Shown: positions 10,111 to 22,400, counted from the stretch's first letter. The stretch: 42,155 bases of DNA from Nemertoderma westbladi (GCA_032718475.1 JAUCBJ010007411.1:1-42155), one strand, 5' to 3'. The notes: generated by a model from the letters alone, not told the origin. Translations and numbers: made by a program.

Positions 10111-10211
10111 ATGCGTAGGCCTAAGTACCGTACTGTAGTAGGTCTACAGTACTGTATATTACTCTTGACACACTTGCTGATCAACCAATATTCTTGAAAA
10201 TTAACATCCCC

Positions 10212-10224
10212 TATTGTGCTGGCT
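10212..10224. repeat. Target-site duplication of LINE copy C (left)
   Basis: TATTGTGCTGGCT, repeated perfectly at 13998-14010. The right copy reads straight into decayed LINE D, showing that C landed in D. Confidence 0.9.
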
Positions 10225-10431
10225 ATTGCTCAGGTCAGGTCAAGTATTCTAGGTCATTGATCAAGAAAACTTGCCACCTCCATGCAGCATAAAGGAGGTG
10301 CCACCTGTAGCTGCATAGACCCTCTTACTAGGGCAAATCTGGTCCTGTAACTAGGACCCCCTTCGTTCTGGGATAAGGACGCCCTTGGTCCTGGATTAAG
10401 GACCCATATACTTGGCTGCAGGGGTATATGG

Positions 10432-10471
10432 CCTGACCAGGCAGATGGTGATCTACCAATGGCTGGTCAGG
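10432..10471 (+). promoter_or_regulatory. LINE C 5' UTR stem-loop 1
   Basis: CCTGACCA at 10432-10439 pairs with TGGTCAGG at 10464-10471. The loop contains CAGATG and CCAATGG. It is related in form to stem-loop 2 about 110 bp downstream. Confidence 0.6.
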
Positions 10472-10540
10472 AGTAGAGTGTTCTCATGTCCACTCTGAGA
10501 GCACTTCACTGCGACCTGCACCTGGCAGCAAGGGTACAGG

Positions 10541-10584
10541 GCATGACCCAGCAGATGAGCTGCAACAGCCAATGGTGGGTCATG
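10541..10584 (+). promoter_or_regulatory. LINE C 5' UTR stem-loop 2
   Basis: CATGACCCA at 10542-10550 pairs with TGGGTCATG at 10576-10584, and the loop again has CAGATG and CCAATGG in the same places. Both stem-loops are also found in the 5' UTR of copy A. Confidence 0.6.
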
Positions 10585-10718
10585 TGCGCCAGAGTAGATA
10601 TGGGTGATGGGCCTCATATCTGACTCCATTGCGACACCCACCCTGTGGAATGGCAAACCAGGGTGTGGTATTTGCCCCGAGAGCTGACTCGGCAAAAAAG
10701 CACCCCCCAACCCCCACT

Positions 10719-13700
10719 ATGGATTACATTAGCAATGCGGAGGTCCGGCCACTAGAGGCCAGTGGAATTACCGGACACAATCGGCCTCACAGGCGTCAGT
10801 TAACTCCTGACCGGCTGCCTGTCTCACCCCCTACTGGAGAGAGAGCAGCCAACAATTCTTTGAGTCCCTTTCCTGATGACCTTTCTGGCCCAAACCCTGG
10901 GTCACCAGGAAGGCCAGATTGTGATGGGGAGAGGGATTCTGGAGTTGGAGGCTACTCTCATGTTCCACCCCGACCAACAAAGCCATTGGTGAATCTGAGG
11001 CAAGTCACAAGACTAGCCTCAGTAAACACCCTAACACTCGGGTCCCCAATGCGACAAGGTGAGCTGACTGCCTTGGCAGATAAGCTTTCTCTTAGCGCAG
11101 TGGGTGTTCAAGAGCACCGAATGCAGACTGGACAGACTGATGAGGTTCTGATTAAGGACATGGGGGGTGGTTGGCGACTCGCCCTCGCGTCAGCAGATGA
11201 TAGTGGCAATGGTGGAATTGGTCTATTGATGAATCCAACTGCACATGCAGCATTGGACAAAATAGACCAAATCTCTAACCGCATCATCCGTTGCCACTTC
11301 TCATGTTCTGGAAGACTGGCTAAGAAGTTTCCTAAGGTGGTTCTGATTGTGTGCTACTCTCCAACTAGTGTTGCCCCTGTAGAGGAGGTGGAAAATTTCT
11401 ACCACAATCTACAAGCAGCTACTGATGGAGTGGATCAGCATGCATTCTTAACATTCCTGGGAGACTTTAATGCAAGTCTGCATCAATCACCGACATCGCC
11501 CTGGGTCTATAGCAATAGTGTTAACCGAAATTCTGTCCATCTTCAGGATTTTATCTCTGGAAATGGATTGTTTTCGGCTGGAACCCAGTTCAAGAAGCGA
11601 ACTGGAAAGCTATGGACTCATAGTGGACCCAGTGGTCACAAGTCCCAGATAGACCATATTCTGTTTCGTAGGAAATACAGGAGCTCTATACAAGACTGTA
11701 ATGCATTTACACTTCGACCCTTCTCCAGTGATCACCGCCTTATTGTGGCCAAGGTAAGACTTAGTCTGCGTGCTAGCAGAACAACGAAATCTGCCTTGCC
11801 ACGGCATGACTGGTCCTCTCTGTTGCAACAGCCAAGTGTGAGATCCAGCTTCACACTACAGCTGAGCAACAGGTATGAGGCTCTTGCCTCTGAGGCGGCA
11901 GATCACTGTGAGGGCTATACTGCCTTTACAGAAGCAGTTAAGTTAGCAGCTGCAGAAACAGTTCCTGTATACCCTCGAAACAGGAAAAGGGCCCCCTGGA
12001 CTGACAACAAAATTCAGAAGTGCCGAAATGACCTTCATAAGGCGCAGAAAGAGTCCCGACTCAAACAGACTACAGCGGCCAAGAATGCAGTTAAAGCTGC
12101 ATCTAGGTCCCTGAACAGGCAGTACTCTGTTAATCTACAGGAGCTAATAAACCAACAGGTTGATGCCATCAATGATGCTGACGACAGCAGGCAATCATCC
12201 CAGGCATGGAAATCGATCAATCTGCTTACTGGGCGGAAAAGCCAACCAACCACCAAGGTTAAGGCTGAATCACCAGCCGATCGCCTCAATGGTTGGAAAG
12301 CCCACTTTGAAAAGCTCCTCAATAATGACAGGGTATTGCCTGATAACTTTATAGAAGTAAAAGTGTCTGAGTCTGTACTCCCAGATATTCCCATTGGCGA
12401 TATCTCCTTTGCAGAAGTGAATGCTGCTGCAAAGAGCATTAAGACCAATCGTGCCAGTGGAGTAGATGGTGTTCCCCCTGAGGTCTTTAAAATACCTGAG
12501 TGTTTAAAGCTCATCTATCCCATCATAGTAGACATGTACCGTACAACAAGAGTCCCACAAGAAATGAAAACAAATAAGTTGGTGCCAGTTCCCAAGAAAG
12601 GCAACCTAACACTCTATGGTTCTTTTCGGGGAATCTCATTGATCTCGATTGCTGCAAAACTATACAATAGAATTCTATTAAATCGCATCAGGGATCCCAT
12701 TGAGAGACTGCTACGTGGAAATCAGAATGGGTTCCGTAAAGGTCGTGGGACCATGGAGCCCATTTTGGCACTTAGAAGGATAATTGAAGAGTTATCAAAA
12801 AAGAAAGACAGGCATCTGGCTGTTATCTTTGTTGACTTCTTCAAGGCCTTTGATTCAGTCTCTCGCTCACGTATGTTCAGCATACTTTCATTATATGGGA
12901 TTCCTGATGAAATTATTGCAGCAATCAGATCAGTATACGATGGTTCAACAACATTTGTGTCTACTGTTGACGGTGACACAGAACCATTTGAAGTGTTATG
13001 GGGCGTCCTCCAAGGAGACACACTTGCACCATTCTTGTTCATTATTGTGGTTGACTATGTTCTACGCATGTCCTTAGATCATCATAATGATGATGGGGTG
13101 ATGATAACTCCACCTACTGGCTCCAGAAGTCGAGGAAATCCTGCCAAGTACCTAACTGATCTAGACTTTGCTGATGACTTAGGAGTACTCTCAGAATCAT
13201 TAGAGGGAGCCCAGCGGCTCCTCAGCTCATTAGAACATGCTGCTTCTAGTGTTGGTCTTTTTATTAACTCCAGAAAGACCAAAATTCTGACAGTTAACTT
13301 TGAAAGTCCTCAGCAAGTCTCTGATCGGATGAGCATAAGCTCAAAGGATGGTATGCTTGAGCATGTGGACGACTTCTGTTACCTGGGATCATGGATCCGG
13401 AAGTCAGGTGAGGACCTTCGAATACGTAAGGGAAAGGCATGGGCAGCCTTGAATAGGCTTTCCAGGATTTGGAAGTCACCTAGAATTAATCGGAAACTTA
13501 AGGTCCGATTATTTAGAGCAGCAGTAGTTCCAGTACTCCTCTACGGGAGTCCATGCTGGGCTCTAACTGCTGAGGACACCAAATCTCTGGATGGCACATT
13601 CACAAGAATGCTACGCCGGGTACATTGTGTCAAGTACAATGCACACATCTCCAACCAGACACTATATAACATTGGAGGTGTCTCATTGGTTCCCCCAAGC

Positions 13701-13946
13701 TTGACACTAGAACAAAATCGGCTCCGCTTTGCAGGACATTGCTTTCGCCGTGAGGACCAGCCAGTGCATAATCTTGTACTTTGGCAGCCTCATGGAGTGA
13801 ATAAGCATGGTGGACAACCCATGACTTTCTTGAGACGCATCTTAAAGGACACTGGCCTTGAAGATGCGGATGATCTAGCAAATGTCATGGGTGATAGGGA
13901 GTTGTGGCGGTGCGATTTTGTCGATAAGCCGGCACAGCATTCTTAA
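10719..13946 (+). CDS. EN-RT protein of LINE copy C (about 1075 aa)
   Basis: I start at the ATG at 10719 (MDYISNAEVRP) because copy A keeps this ATG while differing by one C just upstream, which breaks any longer shared frame; an in-frame ATG at 10650 would add 23 residues. Residues 1-100 are Pro/Arg/Ser-rich and of unknown function. The endonuclease shows SVNTLTL, E132 (QEHR), CYSPTS, D249/N251 (GDFNAS) and S337-D-H-R340. The RT shows VPKKGNL, QNGFRKGRGT, FVDFFKAFDS, GVLQGDTLAP and F817-A-D-D820. The C-terminus has NRLRFAGHC and NKHGGQPMTFLRRI. There is no stop or frameshift, so it looks competent for target-primed reverse transcription. It sits in a host intron on the host strand. Confidence 0.93.
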   Translation: MDYISNAEVRPLEASGITGHNRPHRRQLTPDRLPVSPPTGERAANNSLSPFPDDLSGPNPGSPGRPDCDGERDSGVGGYSHVPPRPTKPLVNLRQVTRLASVNTLTLGSPMRQGELTALADKLSLSAVGVQEHRMQTGQTDEVLIKDMGGGWRLALASADDSGNGGIGLLMNPTAHAALDKIDQISNRIIRCHFSCSGRLAKKFPKVVLIVCYSPTSVAPVEEVENFYHNLQAATDGVDQHAFLTFLGDFNASLHQSPTSPWVYSNSVNRNSVHLQDFISGNGLFSAGTQFKKRTGKLWTHSGPSGHKSQIDHILFRRKYRSSIQDCNAFTLRPFSSDHRLIVAKVRLSLRASRTTKSALPRHDWSSLLQQPSVRSSFTLQLSNRYEALASEAADHCEGYTAFTEAVKLAAAETVPVYPRNRKRAPWTDNKIQKCRNDLHKAQKESRLKQTTAAKNAVKAASRSLNRQYSVNLQELINQQVDAINDADDSRQSSQAWKSINLLTGRKSQPTTKVKAESPADRLNGWKAHFEKLLNNDRVLPDNFIEVKVSESVLPDIPIGDISFAEVNAAAKSIKTNRASGVDGVPPEVFKIPECLKLIYPIIVDMYRTTRVPQEMKTNKLVPVPKKGNLTLYGSFRGISLISIAAKLYNRILLNRIRDPIERLLRGNQNGFRKGRGTMEPILALRRIIEELSKKKDRHLAVIFVDFFKAFDSVSRSRMFSILSLYGIPDEIIAAIRSVYDGSTTFVSTVDGDTEPFEVLWGVLQGDTLAPFLFIIVVDYVLRMSLDHHNDDGVMITPPTGSRSRGNPAKYLTDLDFADDLGVLSESLEGAQRLLSSLEHAASSVGLFINSRKTKILTVNFESPQQVSDRMSISSKDGMLEHVDDFCYLGSWIRKSGEDLRIRKGKAWAALNRLSRIWKSPRINRKLKVRLFRAAVVPVLLYGSPCWALTAEDTKSLDGTFTRMLRRVHCVKYNAHISNQTLYNIGGVSLVPPSLTLEQNRLRFAGHCFRREDQPVHNLVLWQPHGVNKHGGQPMTFLRRILKDTGLEDADDLANVMGDRELWRCDFVDKPAQHS

Positions 13947-13997
13947 AAATGCAGCTGCAATGCAGCATGCCGATCCTAGTAGTAGTAGTAGTAGTAG

Positions 13998-14010
13998 TAT
14001 TGTGCTGGCT
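13998..14010. repeat. Target-site duplication of LINE copy C (right)
   Basis: TATTGTGCTGGCT immediately after the (TAG)n tail, identical to 10212-10224; it is also the start of the visible part of LINE D. Confidence 0.9.
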
Positions 14011-14880
14011 TATCGCCGAAATTGCGCCGCTACAAATCCGCATTTATTTAGCGAGATTATCCTCATCTTCAGGAACATTTAAGAAGCGTTTTAAGAAAGT
14101 CATGGCCTGGGCTTGTTCACCATGCTTATTCTCTCCATCAGGCTGTCAAAATTCAAGATTGTGCACAGGCTGGTCCTCATCTTAGTTATAGTGTCATGCT
14201 TGGGGGGACAATTAGACACCTCCAATGTTATATAGTGTCTGGTTGGAGATGTGTGCACTGTACTTGAACTTAACACAGTGAACTCGGTGTAGCATTCTTG
14301 TGAATGTGCCATCCAGAGATTTGGTGTCCTCGGCAGGTAGATCCCAAAAACGGACTCTCATATACTGTAGGAGTACTGGTTCTACTGCTGTTCTAAATAG
14401 TCGAACAATAAGTTTCCGAACTCATTCTATGTGACTTCCAAATGATGGACGCCTATTCAAGGCTGCCCATGCCTTCCCCTTTCGCATTCGAAGGTCCTCA
14501 CCTTACTTCCGGATCCATGATCCAAGGTAACAGAAGTGGCCCACATGCTCAAGCATACCACCCTGAGAGCTTAAGTTATTGCGAAAATACATTTAGTGAG
14601 GACTGTCGAAGTTAACTGCCAAAGTTTTGGACTTCTTGAAGTTAAAAAATAGACCGCCACTAGAAGCAGCTTGTTCTAGTGAGCTGAGGAGCCGTTGGGC
14701 ACCCTCTATTAGTGATTTTGAGAGTAGGCCTAGTACTCCTAGGTCATTAGCAAGGTCTAGATGTAAATGCTTGCCGTAGATTTTCTCAAAGTCTGGAGAT
14801 ACTCTACTAGGAGGTAGTGTTACCATCACTCATCGTCATGATGATGATGGTCTAAGGACATAAATAAGAATAATAAACAA
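14001..14880 (-). mobile_element. LINE copy D: old, decayed, minus strand, interrupted by C
   Basis: Minus-strand relative of copies A-C, aligned from the 3' end inwards: GTGCTGGCTTATCGCCGAAA against GTGCCGGCTTGTCAACAAAA in copies A/B, then the C-terminal and RT regions. It is clearly more diverged, with many indels. The FADDLG motif has become LANDLG in the best remaining frame (14593-14829, minus). The alignment fades near 14830-14880, about 100 bp before the next ANKS1 exon. Its original 3' end should lie left of copy C, before 10211, where similarity is too weak to map. Confidence 0.78.
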
Positions 14881-14970
14881 GTAATAAACAAGAATCAAAT
14901 AGAACATAGTCAACCACAATGATCAATAAATTAAGCATTCAGTATAATAAACAACTACTTTATTTTTCAG

Positions 14971-15169
14971 ACTAAAGCAGGATCAGCGCTGCATGCTGCC
15001 GTTGTTTACGAACGCCTTGAAGTGATCAAACTCCTTCTAGACAACTCTATCGACCCAAACATTATAAACGAAGAGAAAAAAATAGCAGCCGAAGTGGCAG
15101 AGGAGAATCGGTCTGCACGAAATGCTAGAAACAAGTTGCGAACAGAAAGTATGACAGAAATACTAAACA
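14971..15169 (+). CDS. ANKS1A: ANKS1 homolog exon: last ankyrin repeat and C-cap
   Basis: 199 nt, 66 codons plus one base (phase 0 to 1), from acceptor TATTTTTCAG to donor ACA|GTAAGTG (GT at 15170-15171). It reads TKAGSALHAAVVYERLEV, IKLLLDNSIDPNIINEEKK, then a charged helix ending KLRTESMTEILN. This is the GSALH.A...(R/K)LEV..LLL..(G/S)ID.N repeat of the ANKS1/caskin group. The usual small residue and Gly after HAA are replaced by VVYER, so the repeat is somewhat irregular. The last ~9 codons are also the first unit of the 37-bp minisatellite that fills the following intron, so the coding end and the array share sequence. Confidence 0.88.
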
Positions 15170-18100
15170 GTAAGTGTTACAGAAAGTATGACACAAATAC
15201 TGAACAGTAAGTGTTACAGAATGTATGACACAAATACTAAATAGTAAGTGTTACAGAAAGTATGACAGAAATACTAAACAGTAAGTGTTACATAAAGTAT
15301 GACACAAAATACTAAACAGTAAGTGTTACAAAAAGTATGACACAAATACTAAATAGTAAGTGTTACAAAAAGTATGACACAAATACTAAATAGTAAGTGT
15401 TACAAAAAGTATGACAGAAATACTAAACAGAAAGTGTTACAGAATGTATGACAGAAATACTAAACAATGTGTTACAAAAAGTATGACACAAATACTAAAT
15501 AGTAAGTGTTACAAAAAGTATGACACAAATACTAAACAGTAAGTGGTAAGTGTTATAGAAAGTATGAGAACAAATACTAAATAGTAAGTGTTACAAAAAG
15601 TATGACACAAATACTAAACAGTAAGTGGTAAGTGTTACAGAAAATTATGAGAACAAATACTAAATAGTAAGTGTTACAAAAAGTATGACACAAATACTAA
15701 ACAGTAAGTATTACAGAAAGTATGACACAAATACTAAACAGTAAGTATTAAAGAAAGTATGACACAAATACTAAACAGTAAGTGTTACAGAAAGTATGAC
15801 ACAAATACTAAACAGTTCGTGTTACAAAAAGTATGACACAAATACTAAACAGTAAGTGGTAAGTGTTACAGAAAGTATGAGAACAAATACTAAATAGTAA
15901 GTGTTACAAAAAGTATGACACAAATACTAAACAGTAAGTATTACAGAAAGTATGACACAAATACTAAATAGTAAGTGTTACAGAAAGTATGACACAAATA
16001 CTAAATAGTAAGTGTTACAAAAAGTATGACACAAATACTAAACAGTAAGTGGTAAGTGTTACAGAAAGTATGAGAACAAATACTAAATAGTAAGTGTTAC
16101 AAAAAGTATGACACAAATACTAAATAGTAAGTGTTACAAAAAGTATGACACAAATACTAAACAGTAAGTGGTAAGTGTTACAGAAAGTATGAGAACAAAT
16201 ACTAAATAGTAAGTGTTACAAAAAGTATGACACAAATACTAAACAGTAAGTATTACAGAAAGTATGACACAAATACTAAATAGTAAGTGTTACAGAAAGT
16301 ATGACACAAATACTAAATAGTAAGTGTTACAAAAAGTATGACACAAATACTAAACAGTAAGTGTTACAGAATGTATGACACAAATACTAAACAGTAAGTG
16401 TTACAGAAAGTATTACACAAATACTAAACATTAAGTGTTAAAGAAAGTATGACACAAATACTAAATAGTAAGTGTTACAAAAAGTATGACACAAATACTA
16501 AACAGTAAGTATTACAGAAAGTATGACACAAATACTAAACAGTAAGTGGTAAGTGTTACAGAAAGTATGACACAAATACTAAATAGTAAGTGTTACAAAA
16601 AGTATGACACAAATACTAAACAGTAAGTGTTACAGAAAGTATGAGAACAAATACTAAATAGTAAGTGTTACAAAAAGTATGACACAAATACTAAACAGTA
16701 AGTGTTACTGAAAGTATGACACTAATACTAAACAGTAAGTGTTACAGAAAGTATGAGACAAATTCTAAACAGTAAGTGTTACAGAAAGTGTGACACAAAT
16801 ACTAAACAGTAAGTGTTACAGAAAGTGTGACACAAATACTAAATAGTAAGTGTTACAAAAAGTATGACACAAATACTATACAGTAAGTATTACAGAAAGT
16901 ATGATACAAATACTAAACAGTAAGTGGTACAGAAAGTATGACACAAATACTAAACAGTAAGTGTTACAGAAAGTATGACACAAATACTAAACAGTAAGTA
17001 TTACAGAAAGTATGACACAAATACTAAATAGTAAGTGTTACAGAAAGTATGACACAAATACTAAACAGTAAGTGTTACAGAAAGTATGACACAAATACTA
17101 AACAGTAAGTATTACAGAAAGTATGACACAAATACTAAATAGTAAGTGTTACAAAAAGTATGATACAAATACTAAACAGTAAGTGTTACAGAAAGTATGA
17201 CACAAATACTAAACAGTAAGTATTACAGAAAGTATGACACAAATACTAAACAGTAAGTGTTACAGAAAGTATGACACAAATACTAAATAGTAAGTGTTAC
17301 AAAAAGTATGACACAAATACTAAACAGTAAGTATTACAGAAAGTATGACACAAATACTAAACAGTAAGTGTTACAGAAAGTATGACACAAATACTAAATA
17401 GTAAGTGTTACAAAAAGTATGATACAAATACTAAACAGTAAGTGTTACAGAAAGTATGACACAAATACTAAACAGTAAGTATTACAGAAAGTATGACACA
17501 AATACTAAATAGTAAGTGTTACAAAAAGTATGACACAAATACTAAACAGTAAGTGTTACTGAAAGTATGACACTAATACTAAACAGTAAGTGTTACAGAA
17601 AGTATGAGACAAATTCTAAACAGTAAGTGTTACAGAAAGTGTGACACAAATACTAAACAGTAAGTGTTACAGAAAGTGTGACACAAATACTAAATAGTAA
17701 GTGTTACAAAAAGTATGACACAAATACTATACAGTAAGTATTACAGAAAGTATGACACAAATACTAAACAGTAAGTGTTACAGAAAGTATGACACAAATA
17801 CTAAATAGTAAGTGTTACAAAAAGTATGATACAAATACTAAACAGTAAGTGTTACAGAAAGTATGACACAAATACTAAACAGTAAGTATTACAGAAAGTA
17901 TGACACAAATACTAAATAGTAAGTGTTACAAAAAGTATGACACAAATACTAAACAGTAAGTGTTACTGAAAGTATGACACTAATACTAAACAGTAAGTGT
18001 TACAGAAAGTATGAGACAAATTCTAAACAGTAAGTGTTACAGAAAGTGTGACACAAATACTAAACAGTAAGTGTTACAGAAAGTGTGACACAAATACTAA

Positions 18101-19473
18101 ATAGTAAGTGTTACAAAAAGTATGACACAAATACTATACAGTAAGTATTACAGAAAGTATGATACAAATACTAAACAGTAAGTGGTACAGAAAGTATGAC
18201 ACAAATACTAAACAGTAAGTGTTACAGAAAGTATGACACAAATACTAAACAGTAAGTGTTACAAAAAGTATGACACAAATACTAAACAGTAAGTATTACA
18301 GAAAGTATGACACAAATACTAAATAGTAAGTGTTACAAAAAGTATGATACAAATACTAAACAGTAAGTGTTACAGAAAGTATGACACAAATACTAAACAG
18401 TAAGTGGTAAGTGTTACAGAAAGTATGAGAGCAAATACTAAACAGTAAGTATTACAGAAAGTATGACACAAATACTATACAAGTAAGTATTACAGAAAGT
18501 ATGACACAAATACTAAATAGTAAGTGTTACAGAAAGTATGACACAAATACTAAACAGTAAGTGGTAAGTGTTACAGAAAGTTATGAGAACAAATATAAAT
18601 AGTAAGTGTTACAAAAAGTATGACACAAATACTAAACAGTAAGTGTTACAGAATGTATGACACAAATACTAAACAGTAAGTGGTAAGTGTTACAGAAAGT
18701 ATGAGAACAAATACTAAATAGTAAGTGTTACAAAAAGTATGACACAAATACTAAACAGTAAGTGGTAAGTGTTACAGAAAGTATGAGAGCAAATACTAAA
18801 CAGTAAGTATTACAGAAAGTATGATACAAATACTAAACAGTAAGTGTTACAGAATGTATGACACAAATACTAAACAGTAAGTGTTACAAAAAGTATGACA
18901 CAAATACTAAACAGTAAGTGGTAAGTGTTACAGAAGGTTATGAGAACAAATATAAATAGTAAGTGTTACAAAAAGTATGACTCAAATACTAAACAGTAAG
19001 TATTACAGAAGTATGACAGAAATACTAAACAGTAAGTGTTACAGAATGTATGACAGAAATACTAAACAGTAAGTGTTACAGAAAGTACGACACAAATACT
19101 AAATAGTAAGTGTTACAGAATGTATGACACAAATACTAAACAGTAAGTGGTAAGTGTTACAGAAGGTTATGAGAACAAATATAAATAGTAAGTGTTACAA
19201 AAAGTATGATACAAATACTAAACAGTAAGTGGTAAGTGTTACAGAAAGTATGAGAACAAATACTAAATAGTAAGTGTTACAAAAAGTATGACACAAATAC
19301 TAAACAGTAAGTGGTAAGTGTTACAGAAAGTATGAGAGCAAATACTAAACAGTAAGTATTACAGAAAGTATGATACAAATACTAAACAGTAAGTGTTACA
19401 GAATGTATGACACAAATACTAAACAGTAAGTGACAAAAAGTATGACACAAATACTAAACAGTAAGTGGTAAGT

Positions 19474-22400
19474 GTTACAGAAGGTTATGAGAACAAATAT
19501 AAATAGTAAGTGTTACAAAAAGTATGACTCAAATACTAAACAGTAAGTGTTACAGAATGTATGACACAAATACTAAACAGTAAGTGGTAAGTGTTACAGA
19601 AGGTTATGAGAACAAATATAAATAGTAAGTGTTACAAAAAGTATGACACAAATACTAAACAGTAAGTGTTACAGAATGTATGACACAAATACTAAACAGT
19701 AAGTGTTACAGAAAGTATGAGAACAAATACTAAATAGTAAGTGTTACAAAAAGTATGACACAAATACTATACAGTAAGTATTACAGAAAGTATGATACAA
19801 ATACTAAACAGTTCGTGTTACAGAAAGTATTACACAAATACTAAACAGTAAGTGTTACAGAAAGTATGACACAAATACTAAACAGTAAGTATTACAGAAA
19901 GTATGATACAAATAAAAAACAGTTCGTGTTACAGAAAGTATTACACAAATACTAAACAGTAAGTTTTACAGAAAGTATGATACAAATACTAAACAGTAAG
20001 TGTTACAAAAAGTATGACACAAATACTAAACAGTAAGTTTTACAGAAAGTATGATACAAATACTAAACAGTAAGTATTACAGAAAGTATGATACAAATAC
20101 TAAACAGTTCGTGTTACAGAAAGTATGACACAAATACTAAACAGTAAGTGTTACCGAAAGTATGACAGAAAATACTAAACAGTAAGTATTACAGAAAGTA
20201 TGATACAAATACCAAACAGTAAGTATTACAGAAAGTATGATACAAATACTAAACAGTTCGTGTTACAGAAAGTATTACACAAATACTAAACAGTAAGTAT
20301 TACAGAAAGTATGATACAAATACTAAACAGTTCGTGTTACAGAAAGTATGACACAAATACTAAACAGTAAGTGTTACAGAAAGTATGACAGAAAATACTA
20401 AACAGTAAGTATTACAGAAAGTATGATACAAATACTAAACAGTAAGTATTACAGAAAGTATGATACAAATACTAAACAGTTCGTGTTACAGAAAGTATGA
20501 CACAAATACTAAACAGTAAGTGTTACAGAAAGTATGACAGAAAATACTAAACAGTAAGTATTACAGAAAGTATGATACAAATACTAAACAGTAAGTATTA
20601 CAGAAAGTATGATACAAATACTAAACAGTAAGTATTACAGAAAGTATGATACAAATACTAAACAGTTCGTGTTACAGAAAGTATTACACAAATACTAAAC
20701 AGTAAGTATTACAGAAAGTATGATACAAATACTAAACAGTTCGTGTTACAGAAAGTATGACACAAATACTAAACAGTAAGTGTTACAGAAAGTATGACAG
20801 AAAATACTAAACAGTAAGTATTACAGAAAGTATGATACAAATACTAAACAGTAAGTATTACAGAAAGTATGATACAAATACTAAACAGTTCGTGTTACAG
20901 AAAGTATGACACAAATACTAAACAGTAAGTGTTACAGAAAGTATGACAGAAAATACTAAACAGTAAGTATTACAGAAAGTATGATACAAATACTAAACAG
21001 TAAGTATTACAGAAAGTATGATACAAATACTAAACAGTTCGTGTTACAGAAAGTATGACACAAATACTAAACAGTAAGTGTTACAGAAAGTATGACAGAA
21101 AATACTAAACAGTAAGTATTACAGAAAGTATGATACAAATACTAAACAGTAAGTATTACAGAAAGTATGATACAAATACTAAACAGTTCGTGTTACAGAA
21201 AGTATTACACAAATACTAAACAGTAAGTATTACAGAAAGTATGATACAAATACTAAACAGTTCGTGTTACAGAAAGTATGACACAAATACTAAACAGTAA
21301 GTGTTACAGAAAGTATGACAGAAAATACTAAACAGTAAGTATTACAGAAAGTATGATACAAATACTAAACAGTAAGTATTACAGAAAGTATGATACAAAT
21401 ACTAAACAGTTCGTGTTACAGAAAGTATGACACAAATACTAAACAGTAAGTTTTACAGAAAGTATGATACAAATACTAAACAGTAAGTATTACAGAAAGT
21501 ATGATACAAATACTAAACAGTTCGTGTTACAGAAAGTATTACACAAATACTAAACAGTAAGTTTTACAGAAAGTATGACACAAATACTAAATAGTAAGTG
21601 TTACAAAAAGTATGACACAAATACTAAACAGTAAGTATTACAGAAAGTATGATACAAATACTAAACAGTTCGTGTTACAGAAAGTATTACACAAATACTA
21701 AACAGTAAGTTTTACAGAAAGTATGACACAAATACTAAATAGTAAGTGTTACAAAAAGTATGACACAAATACTAAACAGTAAGTGGTAAGTGTTACAGAA
21801 AGTATGACACAAATACTAAATAGTAAGTATTACAGAAAGTATTACACAAATACTAAACAGTAAGTTTTACAGAAAGTATGACACAAATACAAAATAGTAA
21901 GTGTTACAAAAAGTATGACACAAATACTAAACAGTAAGTATTACAGAAAGTATGATACAAATACTAAACAGTTCGCGTTACAGAAAGTATTACACAAATA
22001 CTAAACAGTAAGTTTTACAGAAAGTATGACACAAATACTAAATAGTAAGTGTTACAAAAAGTATGACACAAATACTAAACAGTAAGTGGTAAGTGTTACA
22101 GAAAGTATGACACAAATACTAAATAGTAAGTGTTACAAAAAGTATGACACAAATACTAAACAGTAAGTGTTACAGAAGGTTATGAGAACAAATATAAATA
22201 GTAAGTGTTACAAAAAGTATGACTCAAATACTAAACAGTAAGTGTTACAGAATGTATGACACAAATACTAAACAGTAAGTGGTAAGTGTTACAGAAGGTT
22301 ATGAGAACAAATATAAATAGTAAGTGTTACAAAAAGTATGACACAAATACTAAACAGTAAGTGTTACAGAATGTATGACACAAATACTAAACAGTAAGTG

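Larger units (their letters stand above)
10225..13997 (+). mobile_element. LINE copy C: full-length, intact, recent insertion
   Basis: A 3.77-kb non-LTR retrotransposon with a ~490-bp 5' UTR, one long EN-RT frame, a very short 3' UTR that folds (GCATTCTTAAAAATGC, then GCAGCTGCAATGCAGC) and a (TAG)n tail. A perfect 13-bp target duplication flanks it. Copies A and B at 407-1892 and 2067-3860 are close relatives, so the family has been active recently. It is probably RTE-like or related; the clade is not resolved. It interrupts the older copy D tail-to-tail. Confidence 0.93.

Noticed and set aside
12035-13881. Minus-strand open frames inside LINE C, and mirror frames in LINE B and E
   Set aside because: Shadows of the EN-RT frame on the other strand; the real frame has family motifs in order.
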